From the NCBI GenBank assembly GCA_030704615.1, contig CM060732.1, positions 25,172,001 through 25,236,000 of the forward strand: a stretch of 64,000 bases of DNA, in the 5' to 3' direction. Origin of the DNA: Takakia lepidozioides. Taxonomy: Eukaryota; Streptophyta; Takakiopsida; Takakiales; Takakiaceae. Positions 1 through 12,406 of the stretch are shown in pieces. Under the pieces are notes generated by a model, which searched no databases, was not told where the DNA came from, and saw nothing but the letters and a program-made list of their open reading frames with translations. Numbering within the stretch: the first letter of the stretch is position 1; each line of letters opens with the position of its first letter. The position numbers and the translations under genes are program-made.

Positions 1-190
1 ACAACATCAAGTCTCAGCGCTTGCTACTTATAAAGGACCCTCCTGCTTTATTCAACCCCTCCCATTCCTTCTCTTCATTTTGCCCGTTCGTGTTATATTT
101 GTTGGAGGGCCAAGAGATGCCTCTTGCTATTTTATTCAAGCTCTCCGCCCTCGTTCGCTATTAACCGGCCTCCGGAACTGCCCCCCCCCA
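1..190 (-). promoter_or_regulatory. 5S rRNA upstream spacer/promoter (gene lies left of window)
   Basis: Read on the minus strand, this segment is essentially identical to the DNA immediately upstream of the 5S rRNA gene at 55229, from a G-run through a TATAAG box (complement near 28-33) to the transcript start. About 165 bp look identical; only the last dozen bases next to the gene differ. Base 1 corresponds to about nucleotide 1 of a 5S transcript, so the gene itself must lie just outside the window, transcribed leftwards. Plant 5S genes use a TATA-like box near -28, which fits. The copy ends at a C9 run followed by a run of about 17 A. Confidence 0.8.
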
Positions 191-335
191 AAAAAAAAAA
201 AAAAAACAACCACGTTTGGTACCATGCCAATGATACATTCATCCATCAGCCTCCTAGTTCATCACTTGTCTGCAAATCTAAGAGTTTTATGGGACCAGTC
301 TTACCCTTACAGTCTGCTCGTCACTTATTCGTGTA

Positions 336-1102
336 TTGGCAAACTTAACCGGGGGGAAGAAAAAACGCGGCGGTGATTCCCTTGGTGTGAGGCAAGAGCT
401 CCAAGCCCAAAACCGTATGCCACGACTATGGCCTCAAGAAGATGGTGTGGACATGAACAATGTTCCCATGTGGAAGTATAGGGCGCCAATTGGGACATGG
501 ACAAAGGAGGAATACAAGCAAGTCCGAACCACAATACGAGGTATCCGGACCCCAACCAGTTATGGCGCTCTCTACACAACAAATTTGAGGATGCCACCAC
601 TATCCGTGGTTTGAAGTCTCATGACTACAACAACATTTTTCAAGACATCCTTCCCATTGCAATACGAGGGACACTACATGAGGGCATGAGGGCATGAGGG
701 CATGAGGGCATTCGGAAAGCCGTCTATCGATTGGGGGATTTGTTCCGATGGATTTGCACAAAAGAGATGAAAGAGAAATATTTCAAACGAATGAAAGTGG
801 AGGCGGCCACGGTGTTGTGTATGTTGTAGATGCATCTTCCTCCTTCATTCTTTGACCTCCAAGTGCACTGGTAGGCATTGGTGGAGGAGGCCGAGATTGC
901 CGGTCCGGTCCATGCTCGTTGGATGTACTTTCTTGAGTGCTATATGAAGGACTTGAAAGCACATGTGCGACAAAGGGCGCATCCCGAGGATAGTATGGCG
1001 GAGGGGTACACCTTGCATGAGGCTATGGTTCTATGTTTGGAGTACATGAAGAGGGTGGACAAACCATTTTCCCCAATCCATTGGCCATCCCATTTGTTTT
1101 GA
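336..1102 (+). pseudogene. Decayed CACTA (En/Spm) transposon ORF, DUF4218 type
   Basis: Several short plus-strand reading pieces follow one another with frame changes and stops. Together they resemble the DUF4218 region that accompanies TNP2 transposases in plant CACTA elements: a KSHDYNNI-type segment near 615-650, PPSFFDLQ near 845, then VEEAEIAGPVHARWMYFLE (about 880-935) and a RQRAHPEDSMAEGY segment near 970-1010. Those are the family's most conserved stretches. A stop after codon-like position 826 and shifts near 600 and 700 show that it is not translatable. No terminal repeats of the parent element are recognisable nearby. The family call is firm; the boundaries are approximate. Confidence 0.75.
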
Positions 1103-1946
1103 AGGTGGCAATGGCTGAACATGGCACAATAGGCTTTATTGGCTGTATATTGGAAGAAATGGTTTGGGAATCAGGAAAATGCCAGTGCCATTTACTTGGG
1201 TCAACCTAAAGACCCATGGGCAATTCTACCTCAATCCAAAAGAATGAATTGCTTACCAGCCAAGTCGTTAGTGGTACAGTATGCTTGCAGGGTCCAAATC
1301 GGGTTAATTTCATTTGAAGTGGAAGATAATATGGAGCCTATCACTATAGAGATAATTGATATATGTTAGGTTAGACATAACATGTTGCTTGTAGTGTTGT
1401 TGTGAAAATATGGCAGGCCGAGGAGATGCAAGGCATGGGCTTTTAGTATGTACATATTGTAATTGGTTTTCATGAAGCATATCACAGTGACCTTGCACTA
1501 GCATGGTTGTGGGCCCAATGCCAGGGTGATTTTCCATGGAGTCTGGATGGATTGGACGAGCAAGTTGTATCCATGTAGGTTTGTCTTGTGCGTCCCTACA
1601 ATTCACCGATTTCATCATATACTAAAAAAAATTCTCATGTGTTTTGAAGTTTATTGAACTGAGATCAGCTGATCTTAACGTCCAAAGGGTCGTTTGGAAT
1701 GCACTATAGAGAATGACATGAGATCTTTGAAGTTTGATGGCCATGGAAATGACATGTGAAATCTCACACTACATCTTCAGTGGAGGTTTGTTCTTCCTCA
1801 AGATTATAAGTTGACATGTGTCACAAAATTCTATCGGAAAACTTAATGCAATCTCAAGACAAAATGAAATATACAAAAGCAACCCCGGCTTATAAGAAGC
1901 AACAATCAAATACGAAAATATGTGGTCTCTTTAAGAATGTTGCGTG
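1103..1946. other. No recognisable gene
   Basis: A short open frame at 1139-1369 may be a further decayed piece of the CACTA element, but it matches nothing I know. The rest shows no repeat, RNA gene or conserved coding signal. The last part is presumably 3' flank of the minus-strand gene ending at 1947. Confidence 0.4.
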
Positions 1947-4900
1947 CTATGAGGTGCGAGCAGCTTGCTCCTGTAAAAGCTTTACCCTGGGACTCTTATG
2001 CCCCGCGGATGTGATGCGTCGAGGCAAACTTGTATTGTAAGGGCTGGAAGGCCCCAAACTGCTGATGCTCTTGCGCTCCTTAAAACGTGTGGAGTTGTCG
2101 GTCTGACATATCCCATTGCATTGTCCCCCACATTTGTGTACTGTGGAGATTTTAACATACTCCCCAGTTCGGTCATATGGTGGTGTCCTGGGAGGTGTCC
2201 GGGGTGGTGATCCATCCTTCTTTTCCTGATCCACCACCACATAATCCATTATTCCCTAATGTTGCAGCTTTCCATTATGTTCGCAACCTAGTTCTGGCAT
2301 GTTTACCCATGCATATTACTTCTACTAGGAGATCAATTACTCTCAATTAGTAGTGAACTGTGGACATTCAAATATGCAAAAAATGGTTGAAACTTACTGG
2401 AGAAAAAATACGTTCAGCCGAGAGCATCGATAGAAAACTTCTTGGCATGACTCCAGTGGGTACATGACTTGCACGATTTGGATTGAGCTTTTCCAAAGAA
2501 TGATCACATGACCTACAACGTTTCCCAACCGGCCCAATATTCATTCAAATTTTATATCTTACCACGACCATGGCTAGCACAATGTTTTTATAAAGCAAAT
2601 GAATAACGTACATGCATTTGAAGCCAAGTAAAGGTTTGCCAGTAAGCATTGCATTATCCATTGCTTTTAGTTCCTTCACAAGTTTTGCTAGTGCCTGCAC
2701 CATGAACATCCAGAATCAACTCTTTACAACATTGAGAAACCAACTACATTTATTCTTGTTGATTTTTTTAATTGCTTATATCAAAAGTAGTAGGTACATT
2801 TTACTGATACACTGGGTACATGCAAAATAGTCATCTAAATCTACCAATGATAAATAGTACTATGAGTGGGTAGACAGAAGATAGATGACATCAAAATTAT
2901 ATGACTTCAAGGATATAAGAGACCCAGATACATGCCTGTAGATCAAGCTTATCAGCCTTGTTTGCCTCTAAGGTCTCGAGAACTGTGATACTATTTTCCA
3001 ATTCTGTAGACATTTTTTCAACCTCTATTACCAATTTTTTTAACACCGCAACATTCTCTTTGGGCTCTATTTTTCTTGAATTCAGAGCTTCCTGCAAAAC
3101 CACATCCGAGGAGCTCAACGTTAGTCAATTTCTATTTGAGGTAGCCCTGTGAATATTATCTAGAACTACATATATGTGGACCTCAACTTGCTGACGTTGA
3201 ACATACATGCCTACAATGAGGCAATCTGGGGGGATGAATGTAGGGTCTCATCCCCATTACATAAATCAAAAAGTGAAAATAGTGCAATCAACTAACATGA
3301 TCAAGGTCATCATCTTGAGAAAATTAGTAATGGGGTCATACCTCAAGTGCTCCAAGAGTTTCATGATATTTGGATTGTGTAACGGCTTGAGCTGCTTCTG
3401 AAACATTTTTTATATGAATTGACGATCCACGAGTTGGACTTCTGCTACTGCTACGACTAGTACTCCCTTCCTTCAATATACGAGATGGTCTATGAGCAGT
3501 TGGTGATGGAATGTGGGATTCTCCCTTTGGATTATTAGTAGTCGGTATTTGACGTGGAGTTCCTTCCATGCTTTCAGTGCCACCCTTATGACCATTTGAT
3601 GTTGGGGTTGATACTGGCGCTGTTGCGCCTAACACTTGTGTTAATTCTGTATTTGATGTTGGCATTCTAGAAACTACATTTGTTTCCTCTACAACTTGAG
3701 CTGGTATTGGAGCAACAACGGAAGATGTAGTTGGTGCTCCTGCAGGTACAGTTGCTGCTTGTGGTGGTGCTGATCCAGGTGTTGAAGCTGACATTACAAT
3801 GCCTTGTAAAGTTTGTTCCCTTGGAGGATGAGGGTTTTCGCCTTGGGTTGAAGGCGACATTGGAGAGTTTGGAGTGGATAAAGGCTCATAATGGTCATCA
3901 TTACCTGACATGATAAGTACACCTTTTCCAAGCACACCAATGTCCTCCAACAACTGCACCCACCTCCCATTGAGACATCAACAATTGTCCTCTAGACAAG
4001 CATGTGCAAGCATAAATATTATATCAATTCCTCATAGATTTAATATTGATCCATTTATTTAATATTGTGATGGCCGTCACACGCAGAAAACTTGCTAAAA
4101 AAAACATATATCTTCAATACTTCATAGGACAGTGATAGAGTGCCATGAGAGCTACCGAGGAAAAATACCTTCATCAACATCTTCTCGTGACTCTTAATAG
4201 TCTCTCTCATCTCGTCTGCGGCCTCCTTTGCAGCCTACAATAAGGCAACAATTCAATATTTATCGGGCCAACAAATATAAGGAGAGTAATTTGATGATGT
4301 AACGTCATTTCTTCTGTAATCACCTATTACACTTTTGGTTTCTCATACATTGCCTTCAAATAATCATATGTTTAACCACCAATCATGTTCAGTGCATAAT
4401 AGAAAAATTTGTGGTACCTTGCCCATAGTCCCATCACCTCCGTGTGTCATTTTATCAAAGAGCTCACGCATGACTGCAAGAGCCGTGTTGTCAGCTTTGG
4501 AAGCCAATACTACCTGCCAATTACCACTAAATTAGTAGAAGTTTAGTTTGAGCTCTTCTTTTGGTCCGTGTCTTTGAGTAATTTCATCATGAAGAGGCCT
4601 CATATAGCAAGTAGACAAATAAAAGTAAGGCTTTTAAATATTGTAAGCTCTTTCTCAACATCAAGATTGGAATTATTATTATACTATATGTAGAAGAGTA
4701 AATATTTGATAAATTGTATGCTGCGCTGAAAAAAATGCGTAGGAAATTAACCTGCATTTGGAGAAGCATATCAGCGTAGATCATGATACGGTTTGCATGC
4801 TCATTCACCACAAATTGAACTTCCTCATCTTCAACATGCGCTCCACCTTGTATAGAAGCAACTGGGTGAGCAATTGCTTCCGCCCTCTTTGCAAGTAGGA

Positions 4901-7900
4901 CAGCAAGATCGCTTCTTTCTGCCTGCATATTCCAATCCCTCAAGCGAGACCACGCTTTTATGACTTATGACCTAATGTTGTATCATTGACTTTTGAATAT
5001 CAACTAAATGCATTGCATTATAATCATCCCAAAGGCGCCCTCCATTGCATTTCCACTGGTCATCCACTTACAAAAGTCCTCCTCTCCTTATTATTCCATA
5101 AATATATAATCGTTCAAAATAAATACTATTATATTGATAAAAAAAATTACCTCAAAAATATGCTTCAAGGATTCTGCGAAAAACTTACCAGAGCAGTTAC
5201 TGAGCCGCCCAACGTATTTAACCTTTCCCGCAATTCTTTATATAACGTATCTAATGACTGCCACAAAAACAGATATGCACATGTATATGAACTTTGTATA
5301 TGTATTTTTTTTGTTCAAGAGTGTTTTAGTCAAGGTCCATCTTCAAAAGTAATAATTTTAATTTTCATGACTTGGTCCGTTCACATCAATCATCTCTTTC
5401 GAAAGACACACCATTATTTCAATACATATGGGAAAAGAAATAAATAAATAATACACTAAGCTCCAACTACATACCTCAAGTTGTGCAGCACCACCTCCTC
5501 GTGAGTCTTTAAACATCTCAAGCATCTCATCACGATCAGCTTTCTTTGCTATCAAATCCTGCTCAATTTGATGCATTTCATTAGGGACCTTGCGACAAAA
5601 CACATCAGCAAAGCTTCGTTTTTAAGTATGGTACCAAGTGCCTAAACTACCATGGATTTTGCTTTTATGGATTTTGGTCATTTGCCAATTAGTGTAGGTA
5701 AAAAATGCTTACACCTTAAGTGTACAACCATTTCTAGAGAGTTGGCAATCACAATCATAAATGTTATGTGATTTCTACAAATTATGAACAATTGTTCAAT
5801 CGTACCTTGATACCACCAATATCCCCCCCTCCCCCTCCTGCCCCTGTACCCCCACCGGTGCCGGATGCCACTTTGAACTGTATATCATCCAATGCAGTTC
5901 GATCGGCTTTTGCTGACAACTTGTTGGCCTGTGCTCATGCACTGACATTGACTCAGTCTACAATATTCTTGATGTGCCCAAGGAATTTGTACAATATTAA
6001 TGTAAATGGAACGTCAACTTACTCAACATATACCCATGAAGGTCGACATACATCTCCGATACCTTAAAACCGCTATAAACTTATATACCGTAATAATAAA
6101 TTACCTACTTACGTCAAGTATTGATATGATTACAGAGATAAGACTTCGCAGTTGGTATACCTAAGAGCCATTTCACCTTTCGACCTATTTAGGGGGTGGG
6201 CCCTTTGTTATAATTACATTGTCAAATTTATGAAGATCGAATTGCAAAAGCTAATATTTGATTTGAAATGAATTTTTGAATTATGCATCATTGTGATCAT
6301 ATATATCATTACACTTTAAAACTGTAGTTCACTGATTATCATATATATACCAAGAGAAAAAACAAATTTAATTTACAAGAACCAGTACCAATGCTGCCAA
6401 TTCATCTTCCAATTTTTTACATCGAGCTTCATAAAGCTCTGATTCTGTACGTTCACTCACTAAATCACCACTCTGCATGACACAAGAATCATATTAATAA
6501 ATGAAAACACTTGTTGTACAATTGTGCGTTAATGCTCCATAATGTATATACTGCATAGAAATTTAGATAATTTAGTGTTGATTTTAATTAGGATGCGGCT
6601 GGTGGATCAATGATCATTCATGCATCGTGTACCTAATATAAATTTAAGTACGATCTATGACTATCATACCAAACATCAGTAAATGGATATAAAGCTATTC
6701 ACGAGATTTTATAGTTCCCAGATATTAGATTCAATGCTAGAAGCTATAATTTTGCTTCATCGAATGTTCATCGACATACAATGTTCATCAAAATGGAACG
6801 TCAGTGATTATTAGTCAATTGTTATAAATGATGAACTTGCTGGTGCAATGGTAGCAACATTTGACATCATAATTATATCCAGAGAGAAGACTCCGGCCAA
6901 AGCCATTGTAACTAAGAGCTACTTCGTCGTGTGGCTACTGCTCTCTTTCGGGGGTGAGGTGATTATTTACATATACATAATGTTGAATTGTAATCCTTAC
7001 ATAAACACAAATGTAGTTATATGTACCTATTTGATTTCTTTTTGGATCCTAATATATTTGTACACGAAGAAAAATTGATACGAGCGTGAGCAAATAGAGA
7101 GAAGTCTCCACTGTAGGTAAGATAGGTCCATCCAATTTCACAGATAGCCTAGATGACCTCCTTACGCCCTTCTTTATTTCCTCAATTGCCTTTGCCAATG
7201 CCTCAAGCCTCTGTACTGGAGCCAATCCATTGTCATTATCACTCACAACCACATGCAATATGTTTTCAAAAAATGGACAACTGCCAATCAATTAAAATTC
7301 TCATAAACTCACATGTGAATTAGAAGGCATGGATGGTTGCATGTATCTTACCTCCTTGGTATTTGAAGAGGCACGTAAGAGCTGGTCAACAGTATCCACA
7401 TCTGCCTTTCTTTCAAGGCGATGTTGCAGCTCTAAAATTGCATCGTTGCCACCTTCACCATGCATCAGGGGCTTGGCTTCTAGATCTGATCGTAGATTCT
7501 GTGGAATTAGACAATCTTACTTCATAAGTGCTAAGGTTACCCAATTTATATTTTTTCATCACACAATTTGTATAATAATATTTCATTGGGGATGGGGAGA
7601 AGGTAATTAGATAAATTTTATCGCGCTTTGTAAGGGAACGAAATGGCTCATGCCGTTATTGACATTGCATGCAAGTTGCTATACGTATTTTATCAATGAC
7701 ACAACGACCCATAACGTACTCTTTGAGCTTTTTGAATGGCTTCAAGGTCAGATGTTTGTGCCTTGGTGATCTGCTGCACCAATTCTCTTAACTCCTGCGC
7801 CTGAAAATGAACACAATTTTTTAAATTTACCATCTCACATAGTTGCATGTTGTACCACTCACAAACAATAAGGTTTATTTATATAGAGTGAATTATAATC

Positions 7901-8698
7901 ATCTCAAATGCTATTATATTATGTTTGCATAGGTTTGGCTTATACATTTTATGTACTTTAGTAGGCCATGAAATATTGTATATACGTGATGGTATTTGCA
8001 AATTAAAGAGCTTTATAAGTTGACAATGTGATGACATCGGTTTGTAAAAGGAGATTTGTATAATACAGAGGATTCTACAAGAAATGCATAATTGTTATGA
8101 AACACATTTGTTTGGTTGGAATATGACCAAAGGTGTCAAGTAGGTACTTCAGCTTCCAAAGCTTTGATCCTTTCTGTTAATCCCTGTGTGCTTACACCAC
8201 TCTCATTTGCTTCTTTTGCAGTAAACTCAACATCAAGCTCATGAATGTCAACATCCAGCTGTGATACTCGACTCTCCATTTCATGCACACTTGTTCCTAG
8301 CTTCTCCGCGGTTTGTTCAAGTACACTCATCCGCTCCGGTAGTTCAACGAACACTGACATTTGTCCTAATTGTAGAGGCGTCACGTTGCTCTCTAATGCC
8401 TGCAATCGTGTTTCAATTGCTTTCCACCACATTTCTTGTTTTTCCGCTTCAGATTGTTTGTCAGCATTAAGTGCATTTTGACTGCCATAGATCCATCCCA
8501 ACGTCCCATTTTACCACTTATCTTGAGTGCTATACATGCCTCAATTCCATGAAATCAAAAATTACAAGCTGATCCGCGCAATGCAAACTACCACACATGT
8601 GGGTTCATAAGGTCATATTCTTACCAAAGTAGATTGAGTTCGTCCTTCAAGCTAGCCAAACTCTTGCCTTGCTCTTCTGCTTTGTCGAGACGTGACGC
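1947..8698 (-). CDS. QRICH2-like: QRICH2-like (DUF4795) coiled-coil protein, 17 exons, 5' end not resolved
   Basis: Exons on the minus strand: 8625-8698, 8148-8481, 7720-7800, 7352-7498, 7166-7210, 6377-6472, 5806-5928, 5475-5588, 5189-5257, 4752-4922, 4418-4513, 4169-4234, 3342-3953, 2936-3091, 2612-2694, 2398-2512, 1947-2255. They total 2691 nt and stay in one frame to the stop (896 codons); most introns are phase 0. The product is rich in heptad-like coiled coil with repeated KAD(R/N) motifs (KADVDTV, KADRTAL, KADRDEM, KADNTAL, NKADKLD). A 204-residue Ser/Thr/Pro-rich exon sits in the middle. Near the C-terminus GFKCMSCDHSLEKL, formed across a splice, matches the CxSCDRxLE element of DUF4795 proteins. 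Human QRICH2 is needed for sperm flagella, so a role in motile gametes is inferred. The 2936 exon uses a GC donor. N-terminal exons upstream of 8698 are missing from this model. Confidence 0.7.
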
Positions 8699-9190
8699 CT
8701 ACATAAGTCCAAGAACAACACCACTGTTGACATATTGAGAAATTAATGTACAATATAAATATAAATACAATGTAAATTGCTCGTGTTGACATAAACTTTT
8801 AGATTTATACACACACTGTAAAATACAAGAGGACATGCTTACCTAAACTAACTCTTTGTTGTTATATTGAATGGCCTCATCATCATGCCGATGCAAGAAA
8901 ACAAATGGATTGTATATGACTTTTTAAATATAGCATGCAGTATTGACGATTCATGAATTATCAAATGTATGATGCACAATGCTAGAATGACATCTCTCAC
9001 TCAAACTCGACCACTGATTAACTCGTGCATTGAAAAACAAATATATAATGTATATACTCATTAGAAAGATAAACATTGAAGAAACATGACTGAAATAAAT
9101 ATTATTGAAAACTATAAAATAAATAAATGATGTACAAATCTTGTCGAAGCTTATAATTGAAATATTAAATGAAAATAATTAATTCCAAAA

Positions 9191-9436
9191 TCAAAAGAAC
9201 TTGAGAGTAGAAAGAGAGAAGGCCTGAGAGGAAATGCGGTCACAAAGGGAATGTAGAAGAAACTGCAGCTTGTCCCAAGCCAACGTGGCCACCACGGATA
9301 CATGTTGGACGGACAATACGTCCCGTATGATTTCCACATCATCTCCTCCGTCCTCTCCTTCAAGCTTTGCCCCCTCCGACATGACAACCTTTCTTATGAG
9401 GTGAGTTAGCTGATGGTAGAGGTCAACACAAACCAA
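9191..9436 (-). other. Possible 5' exon of the QRICH2-like gene
   Basis: An 81-codon minus-strand frame opens with a Met and has an amphipathic start (VDLYHQLTHLIRK) followed by an acidic stretch. It lies in the right strand and order to supply the missing N-terminus of the gene ending at 1947. QRICH2-family proteins often begin with a short helical module of this kind. I could not find a donor that joins it in frame to the exon at 8698 with confidence, so it is listed only as a candidate. Confidence 0.3.
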
Positions 9437-9544
9437 TGAGGCTGGGGTTGATGATCAGTGTGAAGGCAGCAAAAGTTACTAGTGTCACATGCAATGATGA
9501 GGGGAACAATGACCTCCAGGTTAGAAGGGGCACATGCCTTGTGC

Positions 9545-9601
9545 AATCTTTGCAATGTTCCGCATCTCCAATATGTGGAGATGTGGAGCATTGCAAAGAT
9601 T
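9545..9601. repeat. Strong inverted repeat / hairpin
   Basis: Arms of 26 nt (9545-9570 and 9576-9601) pair with only two mismatches around a 5-nt loop (atatg). Left arm begins AATCTTTGCAATGTTC. It lies in the roughly 700-bp intergenic stretch upstream of CHLM. The loop is short for a plant miRNA precursor, so a degenerate foldback element is more likely. Confidence 0.7.
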
Positions 9602-10043
9602 TCATAGAACATGATCATTAAGTGTTTGTGTGATGCCACAATTCACCCTAGATTCTCTCATCATCACCCCGGGGGTTACCTTGCGACAAGCTTTCAAGAT
9701 TGTGATTCATGTTGAAGAAAATGGAGAATGCATCTCCAAAACAACGTCCACTCTTGAGGAGCTCCAAGATTAGAGGAGAGAGAGTTACAACTTATTAGAG
9801 AAGGAGATATGATCCTGCCATGCCTTTGCGCACAACAGACAATGTCTGGAAGACATCATTTGTGATGAGCTCAAAATTCCTTACTTTGGAATTTGAAATA
9901 TTATATGGATGTATGAATAGGATGGATGTAGTATAACATGCTGCCATGCACAGTTTCCATACCCATACCCATGGGGCAAGCGACACCAATAGAATTGCAT
10001 CTCTCAGTTTTGCATTATCCACAGTAGGAAATCAAGTAAATTA

Positions 10044-10077
10044 AATATAAAAATAATAAACGGGTAAAAGGGAGGAC

Positions 10078-10119
<42 letters not shown>

Positions 10120-10126
10120 TGTTAGT
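10044..10126 (+). promoter_or_regulatory. Candidate core promoter and (GA)n leader of CHLM
   Basis: A TATA-like string (tataaaaat, 10046-10054) lies about 80 bp before the CHLM start codon. It is followed by an uninterrupted AG/GA dinucleotide run at 10082-10117 that would fall in the 5' leader. GA-rich leaders are common in plant nuclear genes encoding plastid proteins, and such tracts bind BBR/BPC-type GAGA factors. The transcription start is inferred, not observed. Confidence 0.45.
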
Positions 10127-11254
10127 GTGGATATGGCGGCCGTGTGCAATGCTGGTGCAGTAGGTGCCCTGTGCAAGTCACCTGTGGGAAGCCCGTGTTG
10201 GCAATCGCACTGTGATGTTTCTGCGAGAAGGGTTTCGCTTCTGGGATCACCAGTATCACATTCCCTCACTGTGTCTCCAAATGCTGGAGGTTTGCAATGC
10301 GCTTCAACCAACAGGCGATTCCAAGGATTGAAAGCCATAGCTGCAAGCTTGCCTCTGGTAGAATTAGCATCTCAGGCTGTTGAAGTGGGGAATCCGGCGG
10401 GTCTTGCACTCATAGACACTAGTAATGGAGTTTCTAGCCTTAGCGTTGCATTGGCAGGTGGGGGCGCCATAGCTGCGTTGGCAGCAGCTCTGTCTCTAGC
10501 AGACCCGGAGAAGCGGAGGCAGAAGCAGGCGGCTGAGGCCGGGGGGGATGAGAAGGCTGTGGTGAGGAACTACTTCAACACTTCAGGCTTCGAGCGATGG
10601 AAGCGGATCTATGGCGAGACTGATGATGTGAATTCAGTGCAGCTGGATATCAGACAAGGCCATGCCCAGACGGTGGAGAAAGTGCTCCGATTTCTGAAGG
10701 ATTCTGGGTCTTTGGAGGGCGTGACAATCTGTGATGCGGGGTGTGGAGTAGGTAGTCTTTCTGTTCCCCTTGCAATGGAGGGAGCCGTGGTGAGCGCTAG
10801 CGACATTTCGTCAGCTATGGTGATGGAAGCAAGCAAGCGAGCCGCCGAAGCTGTGAAAGGGGCAACATTAAATGGGAAAGCAATCCAGGAGCCTCAGTTT
10901 GAGGCCAGAGATCTGGAGTCAATCGCAGGGAAATATGAAACTGTGGCGTGCCTGGATGTGTTGATACATTACCCACAGGAGAAGGCGGGGCCCATGGTGG
11001 CTCATCTGGCATCTCTGGCTGAGAAGCGCTTGATTCTTAGCTTCGCGCCCAAGACATTGTATTACGCGGTGTTGAAGAGGATAGGGGAGCTCTTTCCAGG
11101 GCCGTCAAAGGCCACCCGGGCCTACTTGCATGCAGAGGCTGATGTGGAAGCAGCCCTCAAAGCAGCCGGTTGGGTGGTAAGGCGGCGTGAGATGACCGCA
11201 ACTAAGTTCTATTTCTCCCGATTGCTGGAAGCTGTTCCTGCGGCATCACAATAA
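10127..11254 (+). CDS. CHLM: Mg-protoporphyrin IX methyltransferase, chloroplastic
   Basis: The product transfers a methyl group from S-adenosylmethionine to the 13-propionate of Mg-protoporphyrin IX, the chlorophyll step after Mg-chelatase, at plastid membranes. The 375-codon frame is uninterrupted and intronless. Residues 1 to about 70 are Ser/Ala/Val-rich and poor in acids, as in a transit peptide. A hydrophobic Ala-rich segment near 105-125 (VALAGGGAIAALAAAL) precedes the catalytic domain, as in plant CHLM. NYFNTSGFERWKRIYGETDD (about 146-165) is a family signature. CDAGCGVGSLS near 202 is the SAM-binding motif I and SASDIS near 225 the following acidic loop. LDVLIHYP and RAYLHAEADVE are also typical, and the C-terminus KFYFSRLLEA matches the family end. 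It is slightly longer than angiosperm CHLM because of the N-terminus. Start chosen at the first Met after the GA tract; Met3 is an alternative. Confidence 0.96.
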   Translation: MDMAAVCNAGAVGALCKSPVGSPCWQSHCDVSARRVSLLGSPVSHSLTVSPNAGGLQCASTNRRFQGLKAIAASLPLVELASQAVEVGNPAGLALIDTSNGVSSLSVALAGGGAIAALAAALSLADPEKRRQKQAAEAGGDEKAVVRNYFNTSGFERWKRIYGETDDVNSVQLDIRQGHAQTVEKVLRFLKDSGSLEGVTICDAGCGVGSLSVPLAMEGAVVSASDISSAMVMEASKRAAEAVKGATLNGKAIQEPQFEARDLESIAGKYETVACLDVLIHYPQEKAGPMVAHLASLAEKRLILSFAPKTLYYAVLKRIGELFPGPSKATRAYLHAEADVEAALKAAGWVVRRREMTATKFYFSRLLEAVPAASQ

Positions 11255-12406
11255 GGGAGATTCTGCATGTCGGCAAGCTCTCCCACTTTCCGGCTTGTTA
11301 AGTTTTGTGGGTTCTTCTGCTCTCTTTCATTAATACTACATTCACTTCTTTTTGGCACTTGGTCAAGTGTTCCTGGGGAATGGACGCCACAGTGTTTACC
11401 CTACCAGGGTGAAAGGGGAGAGAGAAGGAAATAATTTTATCCAGACTGTGTGGCTGGTCCACTTCTATGAGAAGAGAGATTGAAAGGATGGAGAGGACTG
11501 TCCATTCATTTAGATGTGTAATTCTGCGAATTCCTTTTTTAATACACAAAGTCAGGCTTGTACAAGAAAACTCTCCCACATCCGTGCATGAGCCCCGCTT
11601 GTCCAATGAAAGATCCATATTGCCCAGCTCCCTCCCTTCCCCAACTGCTGTTGAGAATTGTCCTTGAGAACAAGGACCTAACTCGGACTAGGAAAGCTGG
11701 AAAGCAGAGCTAGGAATCTCTGTCCAGTGGTTCATGATGTGAAGGGAGCACTTCAGCTTCCAGTCTGTGGAAGCAGGCAATGCCCTGTCTCCACTGTCAT
11801 GCTTCCAAAGAACCTCAAGCAAAAGCGTGAAACTTTACAGCATTTCTGAGGGAGATGATGGTAGTCAGCATAATTAAGGGCCTCTTGCCCCTGGATTTTG
11901 GACATTATGAAACTTGCTCCTTTCTTACTTTGTGTAGGTGCTTAGGCTCCATAATTTGGTGCCAAGTTCAGTTTGATTGGATAAGTACTTGATCATATTT
12001 GACATCATATCTTCTTTTAAATTTCCTGTGACATAAGTGGCTGGCCATTAAGTAGCTGCAATCCATGCCAGGAACATTTGAAATGTTCTAGCCATGAAAT
12101 GAACTGCTTTAGATAGAGCACTGGGAAAATTCAAAGAATTTTTGAGAATTCTGCTGGCATTTTCAAGAGCTAGCTATTATTATGGGGTTTGGAATAGTGT
12201 TTCATGTTACCTTCTGTTGTGGATCATGAGCAAGGTCTGCATTCACAAAGGACTCGCAATGGGGACGTGGAACTCCAGTCAAGGTACACTCTGGAAAGAA
12301 TTTTCTGCAACCATCTGTCAGGAACACACCCTGTCGTTGAGATGAGTGAAAATTTGAACGATAATCTTTCTCACTTACCTTTTCTAGTGAACTCTCGTGT
12401 TCAACT
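11255..12406. other. Intergenic: CHLM 3' flank
   Basis: Holds the presumed CHLM 3' UTR and the 3' end of the convergent transporter gene. No further coding frame, RNA gene or repeat is convincing. A possible extra minus-strand exon-like segment with good AG and GTAAGT borders lies at about 12364-12425 and overlaps the proposed last exon of the transporter gene. Confidence 0.4.
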
